Made by a program: the position numbers and the translations under genes. Below the pieces are notes generated by a model, which was given only the letters and a program-made list of their open reading frames with translations, was not told where the DNA came from and did not search any database. A stretch of DNA of 64,000 bases, from contig OY294049.1 in the NCBI GenBank assembly GCA_958510825.1, forward strand, positions 7,874,001 to 7,938,000, read 5' to 3'. Below are positions 13,001 through 25,878 of the stretch, piece by piece; position 1 is the first letter of the stretch, and each line of letters begins with the position of its first letter. Source of the stretch: Brachypterus glaber. Lineage: Eukaryota > Arthropoda > Insecta > Coleoptera > Kateretidae.

Positions 13001-16000
13001 TATTTTATCATGAAGACTTCGTATTATTTTGGGGGTCACAAATGTGTTTAACAGTTACAAAAATGAGGGAACGGCGCTTTTTCACTGTAAATTTCGTTTT
13101 CAGCGCCCAAAATTACGTATATAAATAAGTGTAATTGATTGTTTTTTATTTTTTGTAGGCCTTTGTAATTGGTCTCATATATGTGTTTCATAGGGATCCT
13201 AAAAAAAGGTCTTAAAGGTCTAAAGGAAATGTGTTGAAATTCAGAATATTTATAATACATAATGCATTGTTTGTTAGGGTGCATTTTCAGTTTCTCGGTT
13301 TTTCTATTGATTTATATGTTTTATTTTTCTTTTGTACATAACTTTTAAGTCCTGATTTCAAATACATTTCAGGTCACCAACTAGGTCGTTATAAATTGAT
13401 ACATTTTTATAGATTTTGATTTGTAATAAAAAATATCAATATCAAAAACAGTATTGTATAAAGCACAGGAGTGTAAGGGCTGGGTCACTTGCACCAACGA
13501 TGGTTTAATCGAGGTTTTAGTGATCCTTGTTTAAACTGTAAGTTTAAAATAGTGGAAAGGATTCTTTTTTCAAGACATAAACACCAGTAAATGCAGGCAT
13601 TGCCAGTCTGCAAGTTTCCTCCACATAATATACATATGGATATTTAACATATGTTATTTTTATAACGATCAACCTATATATAGTCAAATTAAAGTCCCAA
13701 GTAAGTTGCAAAATAACTTTACACTGCGATACTTCAAAAACGCTTTGACACAGAGACTTGAAATTTGGAACAGAGATTTTTTTTAATTTGAAGTTTTTAT
13801 GTCAAAGCGTTCTTAAAATATAGTAGTGTAAAGTTGTTTTGCAACTTGCTTGCGATATTAATTTTCTACTCGCCTTTTAAAAATTTAATTTTATGACAGA
13901 TTTTTTGACGTATATTAAGGTTATTTTTTACTTACGTAAATATTAACTTAATTAGCCGTTTTAAGTTTATTATACTCTATTAATTAAAGAACAGGCAAGA
14001 TAAATATTACATAAAATGCTTTATTATCATTTACTTACATGTGGTTCTATAAAAATTTTAAAACTTTGTGAAACTTCCACATGCTGGCATTTTCCAAGTG
14101 TTTGCTAATTATCTGCATATTTTCTGTTAGATTTTTGCTTGATTATGTTGAAATATGGTTTGGTACATCGAAAAATATTTTATAATTATATATTTTAGAT
14201 TTTCTTGATATATTTTTTCAATATACGTCAAAAAATCTGTCATAAAATTAGATTTTTAAGCGTTTTTCTCCGAAACTGCTCATTTAATTTGGCTGCAATT
14301 TTCCTAATTTAATGTTTACCCCCGAAATTACAAAATATCAAAATTTGAGGCAGTTTGACTGAGGCCCAGGAACCCTATATGTGTGCTAGGTTCTTTCTTG
14401 GGGATATTCCTAATATCGACTTTCAAGTTTCAAATGAAGTTAGAACTTTAAACTTTTTGCTTAGAGAAAAATTTAAAAAAAAAACCTAAATTAAGTGAAG
14501 GAAAATTTTAAATTAAGGTGAATATAAACAAAACTTCAAAATATATTTTCTGTATTTAGTGTGCACGCTTCGTTTTGCGGATGACATTGCTTTGTTGGGG
14601 AATAGTAAAAGGGAATTAGAGGAATTCCTTTTACTATTATTTACGCTTAACCGTTAAATGAAATAGTCATTCTCATGATGAGAGACTACTTAAAGATACA
14701 ACAGAGAGAAAGTAAGAAGAAAGGTACGCCTAAAATGGAATACTGCTCACAAATAATAAGCGATGTAGGGTGTGAAATTTCAGGCGGAAACTTGATGATG
14801 ATGATAGTATTTGGTAAAAAATACTTACTCGTCTCGTCTCTCCAACTGACTTGTCGAACCTTTCTTGCAGTTTGTCTACTTCGGTCTGTGCTTTGTCGAG
14901 AGCGTTCTGTAATTTGTCCTGATGCAGTTGAGCCTTTCCCAAGGACGCCGCTGTACGCTCCAGCTCTAAAAAGTCAAAAAAAGTAATAATTAATATTCTA
15001 TATAGGTATAAATAAAATAACTTTTATAAAATGTTTTATATTTTCATAAATTTTGTACCGTAAAACCTGAAAACTTTGCCCAGGTAAATGTTATTACAAT
15101 TGATTGATTCCAATGTCAAGTTAATTTTAATTAAAAGTCAAAGTGTATAATTTCTTACATAACGATAATTACAAGAAAAAAAAAATCTTTGCCCACTACA
15201 TACGTTTTTAAAAAGGTTTTCCACTGTATAGGAATGCGATAAATGAAAAATTAAGCAACATGTTTTTTTATTAAAAAAACCACAAAAATAAAAAAAATCA
15301 TTCTATGACAAGTGTAACATAATATTAAAGCTTAAAACTAATATACATAATTTAAACATAAACAAAGGAGCATGTTTTTTAAAAATTTTATAACACCAAA
15401 CAGGACTAGTTCTTAACATCAAAAAAAAAATATTTTTAATTAATTTTTCTCTTGAAAAATCCGCCCTTAAATAGACTAAAATGTTATATTACTATTTTGG
15501 TAACAATATGTAAAGGAATACCTAGTCATTAAAATATTGAAATAAATAAAGATACAGCAAACTTTAGCTTTCAGTGCTAAAAACCGTCAAAATATCGTCG
15601 ATATTTGTTTACCTGATTTTCAAGCACAACACAACAATAGGGCAACTTTCGAAGAACTGAGCGCCGTTTGACACTTTTAGAAATCGAACTGCTAACATCA
15701 AACCTTTCTGCTACATTGTCACGTTTAAACAAAACAAAAATCATAATATCGCCTCGCAGATGGGCAAATTTGTACCCTCTGGGCAAAGTTGCAGAATTTT
15801 ACGGTAATTTTAGTTTGTACTATGGTCTGTTTCTTCAAGTAAAGGAGTAAATTAAAAATCGCACAGTAAATATTTTTACCGAGATTTTTACAACAGGTTT
15901 GAATAGTATATGTTTGTGTATAGAATATAGTTATGTTTTATAAAATAAACTATGCAGTATATTCGCATATCCAATATTCGAATCTGTTTTGAAAATATTC

Positions 16001-19000
16001 ACTGTGCGATTTTTAATTTACTCTCTTGCTTGATGAAACAGACCACAGTTTAGTTTGTACTAGAATTTTTAATAGAAAAAATAAGTTTGAAACCGGACAG
16101 CGGATTTTATTATGTAGGTATACGTTAATTTTTTTCCCGACTTGAATTATTAACTCCCAAAGGGTAAGGTCAAACCCCTAATTATGTTAATACGAATATT
16201 TAATTTTTGGGGATGATTATATAGGTAATTAATTTAATTTTTACTTTATGATAGTTTCGTAAAATTTCTAACAAAATAAAGACTCGAATAAAAACGAGCT
16301 AAAACGGGCACCGTTTCTAGACGGGTGGCATTATCTTTGAAAATAAAAAAACACATTCCAATTGTTAAACCTGAATAATATTTATTTTTACCAAAACTAC
16401 AAGTATTAAAAAAAACGTAACTTGCACCTTTTAAGAACACGGTATCTTTAAATGGGTCAAAAATACAAAATTGCTATTAAAAATCATGAAAATAACTATT
16501 ATTATTAATATCAATAACAATTATAATGTCATTTCAAAGCTGTTAAAGTATTAAATTTTTTTTTACGTAGAATTTACTATAAATAATTTTAAAAAAGTCT
16601 GATTTGTCCTTTTTTTAAACCAATATAAAATATTAGTTTGTTTTGAGTTCTAACTATCTCAAATTGTTCTATGGGTATTAACTGGACACTTTATATCCTT
16701 TTACATTCAAACAGTTCCCTATTACCCTTCGTCAATAAAATATATTTCAAAATTATTAAAAAAATTACTTTTGACTTGGTAAAAAAAACCCAGCCGCCTA
16801 AAATTTGGCATATTTTATTATTTTTTGCGCACATCTAGGGCATGGTGATAAAAACCAAAAATTACGAAGCATAGTTCAGGTACAGGCACTGTCCTTTTCA
16901 ATAATATGTCCTACTCAATAATATATCCCGCTCATAGTGATCTCCCCCTACTGCGAGTTTCAAAAATTTACCTTCGCGAGCCTTCTCCAGTTCTGCATAT
17001 GCTCGATCTTTGTCGGCGTGCAGTTTCGCTGTCGTGGACTGGGACCGTTCCAGTTCCTCCCGAAGGCTGTCTTGTTCTTGATGCGAATTTTCTAAGCGTG
17101 CCTTGAGGCGATATACTTCCCCCTGCGATTTTTCAAGTTTTTCTTGTAAAGCTGTTGCTTCAGAACGTGCTCTCTCGCTGTCTGCTTGAGTCACCTACAC
17201 AAAAATATCAGCAGTTTAGAAGATAAAACCATAAGTAAAAAAGTTGATATACAAAGGTGTTCTAAACTGCATAAGGCAATCTTTAAACTTTATCTCATTA
17301 TCAAAGCATTTCACCTTTGCCCAAGGCAATCTTTCAAAATTTTCTAGTTACGTAAAAAACTATTCAAGATTTTGTAGTAAAGTTAAACACTACTTAAGAT
17401 TTTGTAATAATAGTACAAAACTATTTGAGAAAAATATTCTAGACTTTGTAGTTGCTTGAAAAACTATTTTGGATTTTGTAAAATATTCAAGAAAATGGAG
17501 CTTTCGACAATATAATATTGTAAAAATAAAACTCTATTCAGATGGTTCAGCGAATATCGAGAAATTGACATGAGACAAATTATACTATACTATACTATAC
17601 TGTATAAAAAGAAAAATATCTCAGATTTTACCTATGAAGTAAAAAAAGATTCTTACCCTAAGTTCGGCTTGACATCTTCTCAAATCTGAAGACGTTCTAT
17701 CTGTCGATCTATCTCTGTCTCTATCTCTATCTCTATCTCTATCGTATCTATCAAGTTCGTGTGAACTACTATATGTAGTTCTACCAAATGTGGCACCGGT
17801 TGTCGTCACGTTCCTGTCCAGATCAGCCCGAAGTCTTTCGTTTTCGAGCTCCAATCTGGCCAGCCTCTGTCTAGCGGACTCCCAATCCGCTCCACTTCTA
17901 CCAACTTCCACTGCACATTTGTCCAACTCGGCTTTAGATTTTCCTAACTCTGATTGTGAAGATTCTAATTTAGCTTCTAATCTATCTCTATCGTTTTGAG
18001 CACGTTCTAATCTTGCTGATAATTTTTCTACTTCGCTATTCAGTGCGTGAATTTTCATTTTATACTCAGCTAACTCTCTCTCGTGCAATTCACGTTCTTC
18101 GTGCTTTTCTTGCTCCGCTCTATCGCGTTGCTCTCGAAGCTGAGACATTTGTTTTTCTTTGTCACCAATGGCTTCTTCGAGAGAAGATAGAGCTCCTTCT
18201 GAACTGCAGTGATGTGCTTGCATAGCAGATAAACGTGCCCGGGCCATATCAACCTGGTTATCTTTTTCCTTCAGAAGGTCTTCCAAGTTTTCGACCTAGT
18301 TTGTTGGTTGAAAAGTGCTATGATTTGACTGATCCACTAAGACACATAGGGTGCACTATACATTTAACTAAATAAAACTAAAAGTGCCAACATAAATCAA
18401 ATTATAAGTAAAAAACTTAGATACGATTTTTAAATAAACTGTTCTAGGCTTTTTTTGATGTCGTAACCGGTACAGAAATAAAAATATAATAGTATCGTTT
18501 TATGTCGAGGGGTAAACCGCGAATTAAGGTGTAAAAATTGGAGGTTTTCTGGAGGAAATCTTTGAAGGCTACGAGGTAATCTGAAGGAAATCTTTAAAGA
18601 TTTCCTCCTTTTTTGGAGGAAATCTTAAAAACTCGAGGTAGTCTTTGGAGGTAATCTGGAGGAAATCTTTGAAGATTTCCTCCTAAAGGTGTAAAAAATT
18701 TTGTCAGCAGTTTACCCCTCGTTTAATGTCGTTTCATGTCTTTTTTTAGAAAGAAATCAAATGTAGGCATAACATAGTGCACTGGAACTTTATATGATGT
18801 GTTAAAAACCCTAAAAATAATATTTTAATAAAAATTACCACAAGTTACCTAAATGAATTATTATTTTTTAATATGTACATATTTAAAAAAAAAAATGGTA
18901 CTTGTGAGGAATTTAGGCTGGTGCAGTGCAATATATTGTTATAATAAAGTAAATAAGGAAATGGGTGAAGACACGCGCCTGGCGTTACATAGAGCAATGA

Positions 19001-22000
19001 AAAAACATCGAGATATAGCAAAACATGTACCTTTCTTTGAAGAACGTTAATTTTCCGGTCCTTGATGTCCATGTGCTCGCGCATTTCGTTGATCTCCTGA
19101 GCTGCTCGTGCCCTCTCCTGCTGCGTCTGCTGGGTCTTCTTCTCGATGTGGCGGTTCTTTTCCTCCATACGCTGCCGCATCTCCTCCACGTCAGCCTGCA
19201 ACATGTTGTAGTGTTCCTCCTTGGCGCAGAGGGACTCCTTGAGCACGGCAATGTGGCGGTTGTAGTCCTGATGCTGTTCCTCCAGCGTCTTCATCTTGGC
19301 GCCCATGGCGAGGATCTCCTGGTCGCGACGCTGGATCTCGATGCGGAACTCGTCGAGCTGCACAACGAATGAGCGAGGGCATGCACTATCCATGCGGGAC
19401 ACATGCGTGCCGAGAGACAGTGAGGTGGTAAAACTGAACAATAACTCGGCCGGAGAGTCTTTACAGCTAGTTACAGTCTACCAATTACTTTTCCATCCTT
19501 TCCGATTTGCACGTCGTTTAACAGAAAACTTACTTGTCGTTTGAAAGGCATCGTCGCGGCGGTCGGGCCGACCATGTGGAACTCCATGCGATGGCTGGAT
19601 GGATGGATGCTGAGCCGTTCCACCTCGCCCTCCAGCAGATTCACCTCCCGCTCGAGCGTCGCTATTCTAGCGTCTTTCGTGTCCAGGAGAACCTTTACGG
19701 TGCTGCTGGAGGGCGAGGGTACCAGCTCCAGTTGGGTCTGCAGCGTGCGCAACGTCTCGTTGGCAGCCTGCAGCTCCTGCACAGACAGAACCACCGACGC
19801 CGTCACTCAGCAGAACAGGATAGTGTGTAGAAGACTTTGTGACAATTGCTTGCAATCTAGCTGCAAACAGCCGGCCGCTCTCTCTCACTTTTTACCACCA
19901 CACGGTACCGCTCTGCCACGCATGACATTGTTTAGGAAAACGAGTAAAAGTTCCAAGCTTACTTACTTTCGATACTTAAATTTAAGTTGTGTTTTTGGTT
20001 AGCTTTTATTTAAATATCCATGTAATATAGACCATGTCCAATTTTAAGCATTATTTCAAGTCTAGGTCTTAAAACAATCAATTGATATTAAATTAAAGTG
20101 ATAATAATTAAGTTAAATTGTATTTACTAATGCAATTTATATAAAAAAAAGAAAATCCCTTATTATTCATTCTCATATAACAGAACATAAGCCTCCACTA
20201 ATATTATGGGAGAAAAAAGAGAGAGAAACCTTGGAATCATTGGAAGCGTTGCTCGTTGCTCAAGCATTTACGCGGTTTCTACTGGAGGAACTTCATGAGA
20301 ACGTGAACAGAATTTCTGTCAAAGCTAAACCATTTTGGGACTTGTCTCTAACTTTGCTACAGAGTTCTGGACAGGTTAGTTTATCTCAGTGCTTAGAGAA
20401 TTTCTTCCGTGAAGAAACATATTAGACGTAGATGAAAAACGTACGGGTCATAGATGTAAAGAACGACGAATATGCACCAAGTTTCTCACGATACAGTAAT
20501 TTCGTAAATATTAGTAATACACTTGAAAAGATTTGGACTATTAAATATTTAGATATAAACCAATATGCAGCAGAAGATGTTACTCCATGGAGTTACAAAC
20601 TGTATACCATTAGCGCTATGGTTGTTATAGCAACCATAGTGGTTTTTCTTATAGTGGTTATTGTACATCATATTTTCATATTTTGTGCATCCTTACAATT
20701 AGCGAGTTCAACGATTCCAAGGATTTTTCCATGTCTTCTTCCATAATATTAGGGGAGGCCTACGTTCTTTTTTTATGAGAAGAATAGAAGATTTTTTTCT
20801 TTGAAATATTTTATATTTATTGTTTTTAGTTGAAATAAATGTATATATGTAAAAGGATATATAACATACTATGTTTTATAAATAATAATAAAACATAATA
20901 TTTTATAATATGATATGTTATTTAAATAAATACTAAATACTAAAGCCACTAACTTTTACATGATAATTACGCTTGTCTCGGGATACGTCTATCACGTAAA
21001 CTATCTACATTGTTGTGTATTGTTGCAATTATATTTCGTTTAGAAGCAGCTTGGACCTTTTACTCTTCTTTCCATAAAATATGCCCTGCTTTAATCCCCC
21101 GTCACAAAATAGCAATAAATTTACTTCTTAAACACACATCCCCTGAAGGCAAAATAGGTTTCAAAATTAAAGCACCTTTTGCAAATATGCATACAGTTAT
21201 TTTAGGGCTACCTTAGTATATAACCACTTTTAGCAAAATCCGTACCTTGACCGTTTCTTAGATAATGGTAAAAGTTCCTCAGCAGACTCTGTAAGAAACA
21301 GTTAAATTATATTGCAAGTAGAATTTGACTAATCCTTTAGTATTTTTCCCCTTATTTCAAATCTGTTTAAAAATTATCTTTAGCTTTTGTCGTTTTCAAG
21401 AAATATGGTTTTAATTTTTTTAAATTTTCCTAAAATAGTCATATTGGGAGACCCATAAGTATATAATACAAGCATCCAAATTTAATTGCAAAAGTCTAAA
21501 TTAACATTTATTTTATGATTTAAATAACTAAAGTAAAATTAAATGTCGCCTTTTTCTGCATTTCATTTATTAGCCTCTTTTCTACACCTCTGAAAAGTGT
21601 TAAAAAGTGTAAACAAATTTTTTGTTGTCTGGTAGCTTGATGTAAATCAAGTCTGTAGACTAGTTCTAGCAGATATAAAATGTCAAAATATAACTTTCAA
21701 TATGACAGTCAATTATATCTATTAGTGTAATGGATCCAGTCCATGGACAACAAAAAATTTGTTCACACTTTTTAACACTATTTCAGAGGTACAGAAAAAA
21801 TCCAACAAACAAAATTCAGAAAAACATGACAACTAATTTTACATTAGTTATTTAAATCATAAAGTAAAAGTTAATTTAGACTTTTGGATTTTTATTTTGA
21901 TGCTTTCATTATTTACTTATGAACATTTTTAGCTAATGTAAAAATTGTAAAACCATATTTCTGGAAACTGACAAAAGCTAGAGATAATTTTTAAACAGAT

Positions 22001-25000
22001 TTGCAATCAGAGGAAAAAATACTATAAGATTAGTCAAATTCTACTTGCAATATGATTTAACTGTTGCCTACAGAGTCTGCTGAGAAACTTTTACAATTAC
22101 CTAAGAAACGGACAAGGTATTGATTTTGCTAAAGGTAGCCCTTAAATAACTGTATGTAAAATTTGCAAAAGGTGCTTTAATTTTGAAACCCATTTTGCCT
22201 TCAGGGGATGTGTGTAAAATGAACAAAATCACACTATTAGATTTAAAATAATGAATAGCAATACTATTTGCAAAAACGTATGAGGCTAAAGCTTTCTCGG
22301 CTTTTTTTATTATTTAATAGCACGCTATAGCGTTGAGGCAACTCTACTATGGATTTAATTTCCAAAAAATGTGATGCGTGTACAATTATTTATTTAATTA
22401 CAGCTTTAATGTACTATTTTGTAACAGGAGACTAGCGTGTCACTGGCACACAAAACAAGAAATTTTAACCCCATTAGTTCAATATCAAATGTTTCTAAAG
22501 TTTTTTCCTTTTATATCGAAGTTTTAGTTATAAGAAAAGCATTAACAGAATAACTATTATAGAAAGTTTTACTCTGTTTTAAGTATTATATTTCACCACT
22601 ATATATAGAAGATTTGAATAATATTCTTGTAGTACTTATACTATCTCAAATTTAACGTTGCAAAGAAAAACGAAAAGAACTAAAAATACTAGAAAGTTCT
22701 ATAAAATGAAGAAATGGAAGCATTGTAATATGTCAATAAATATGATGTGGTTTAAAGTTGGATATATCGAAATCACAAGGAATTGGCTGTACATCCACTG
22801 ACAAGAACATGGCGATTTATTAGCTATTAAACTTTATGGCCGTATTGATTTTTTATTAATCTTAACTTTTGTGTACATTGCTTCAACAAGGCTGCAAACA
22901 TAAACTGATTACAGCATAATCCAACCAGATTTTTCTTATTATTTTCTCGAGTCATAACAGTTAAAAACTAGAGTTTTGTGTAGTTAATAAAATATTACAT
23001 TAAATGTAATAAATAATAATAAATTTTATTGACGATTTTTTTTTTTTTAAGGTTGTACCTATCATTCGGTAGGTACACCCCGGCATTCAACCGTGTCGGT
23101 TATGGCCTATTTATATGTAGTACAAATTAGTAAATTATAGCAATTTTAAAGACACCACTACACATCCATGCCCCAGGCGGGATTCGAACCCGCGACCTCG
23201 GTGTTACAAAGCGAACGCTCTTCGCCTTACTCCACCGCGGTCGGCTTCAACTAGCAATAATCGCACCTCGGATAAACCTCATTGGTTACGATAATGCCTC
23301 TGCGCAAAGCTTATTTTATTGACGATTGATAGATATGCAAAAAAAAAAATAATATCAGCAAAAAATTCTTCATGTTCGGGAAGTTTGTAACCAAGATAAC
23401 TCACGAACCGTTTGAATTCACGGCTTTAAATTTGAACCATATTTCATACCAAAAGTTCTACGATGAAATTGTTTTTGGTAAGGTTAACTTTGTGGCATTT
23501 TATAACATCCAATAGAGATGTTATAAGAGTCTTGCAGTTAATATAAAGTATCTAGAAGTTGAATTTTGCAAGTTCTTAAATCTTTTATTTTATCCCGTTC
23601 TTCCTAACAAAATGCTTAGACACAATTAAAAGAAATTAAAATTTAAACTTCTAAGATTATTTTTTTGGTGAGAGCATTAAATCGCATTGCCCAATTTATA
23701 TTATTATAATGAAATAGTCTGGTTTATATTTTGTTCAGCTTTATAGCCATAACTAACTACAAGAACTAAAATTTAGATTGTGTTTTAGTTTTCATATTTA
23801 AATTACCTATCAAAAATTGATGAAATTTTGGAGTTTAGGATATATCCTTGCATATATGCAAGCGATATTATTATGAACTTGCTATATAAATATAATTATA
23901 TTTTCCCACTTCCAGTGAAGTATATGATATTATGATATTGTATATTATACTTTATGATATCTTTATTTACTGATGTAATGAAACTACTTGATATAACATT
24001 ACGTGTTTCTTTGATTTTTCTAATATAAAATCACAATAATTTTAGCTTTTAAATTACCTAAATTAAATTTGGATCAAATATAATTCTACAGAGATGCTTA
24101 TTAACTGACCTGCAAAAAGGAAGATATCAATTTGAACTGTATTTTTTAACTTAAATAACTTATAATCTCTCGTAAATCTGAGTTTAAATTTTACATCAGC
24201 TAAGGTACGCCAAAAAATCTATTTATATTTAGTTTTTATCTGAAGAACTTTAGTAACAATAACAACTATATAGTTAGTGCATGAGAATACATGAAGCCAA
24301 TAAGGAAAAAACGATCTATGTCCATAAATTACTCATTTTGAAATGAGTAATGTTCAGATTTTGTCTCGAAAATTTTCTAAGCATAAAATTTGCAAAGCTA
24401 ATTAGCTAACCGGAGTTTAGTCGGCAAAGTTCAAAGTATTGGAATTTAACCTATGATTAAAGGATGGTTTTGATGACACATGGGTATTTCAATTTAGCTT
24501 ATATTTCACAATTTCAAATTTTACTTCTAGATGAAATAGATCGCTTTTCTCGATTTGTCATCACATGCAATGTTATATTACAAATTCTGCCAGTATGTTA
24601 GTTTGTATAGCCAGGACATTAATAAATTTACATTACATGCTTGAACTTAATGGGTACGTCGAAAGGATCATACTCCAAATTTATATTTTAATTTTTGTTA
24701 ACTTATTTTCTTAAAAAAAACAGGTATTTAAATAGTAATTTAATTATTTTTTAATTATACAAAAGGTTTTTACAAAAATTAAAATATGGAATTGGAATTT
24801 AAGCCTGTTGATTTTTCTTGAACATGTGCCAGATGAATTTTATGAATTACGAATTGAAAATCACGATCACAATCACAACACCAATCACTCTACTGAATTT
24901 ACTGGTTCCAAAAAATAATATTTTACTGATGTTTTAATCACAAAATTTTACTCAAAAAAATATTACTGATTGCAAGCAAAATTCTATTTGTTTAGATGTA

Positions 25001-25844
25001 AATACTTGATGTTAATGTATGATACCATATTATCGAGAAAAATTACAATTTAGAATTATTATAAGTACACTAAAAAATATTAGAAACTACCTATTTATTT
25101 TTACTTTCCCCAAGTAAAAAAAAATCAAAAATTTTTTATTGCTTTTTTAGCGTTTCTGGACGTTTTATATCCAAAAAATATGATTTCCGTAGGAAAAAAT
25201 CTGTCGATCGGTCGGTCTGGCGGTCGGTCTGTAGGTATATCGGTCTGTAGGCCTGTTTGTCCGGGAAATTTGTGACCACGATAACTCAAGAATGCTTCGG
25301 GCTAAAGTAAGTTATACAGAATTTGACTAAAGTGCTTCTAAAACTTTATTGTAATAATATATTTTAATTTTCTATTCATGGATTATTTGTTCCGATACTT
25401 CTTAAAGTGCTCCATAATTAGTTCAAAATTCTTGATAAAAATATATTGAATAGTTTTATTATAAATTATAGTAACTTTTTTAAGATAAAATTGAAAATTT
25501 GTATAATGGCTGACATTTTTTATTTGTAAGTAATTTATTCATAATTTTAAAAATATAGACAAAAAAACTATATTATGTTAATTTAAGCAACTTTTTTGCA
25601 GATATTTTAACTGTACCTGTCTATTTTAAATTTTTTATACTCCGTTTTATACTATGTTTAATTACACTTCTTTACAATGATTTCGCTCGCCAGTTATTTT
25701 TAGCATTTTTTAATTTTTTTACTAGCTGATCGGTGATATTTGTCTAGATAGGAGGGAATCATGTTCCGATAAAAATGAAAATGTTAAACCAAGATGCGCA
25801 AGAAAAAAGTTGAAATTTGTAAACCAGTGTTATTTTTTAGTGTT

Positions 25845-25878
<34 letters not shown>

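Noticed and set aside
23165..23245. tRNA gene on the minus strand
   Set aside because: The B box is perfect but the acceptor arms do not pair, U4 sequence is fused at the 5' end, and a SINE body with A-tract follows.
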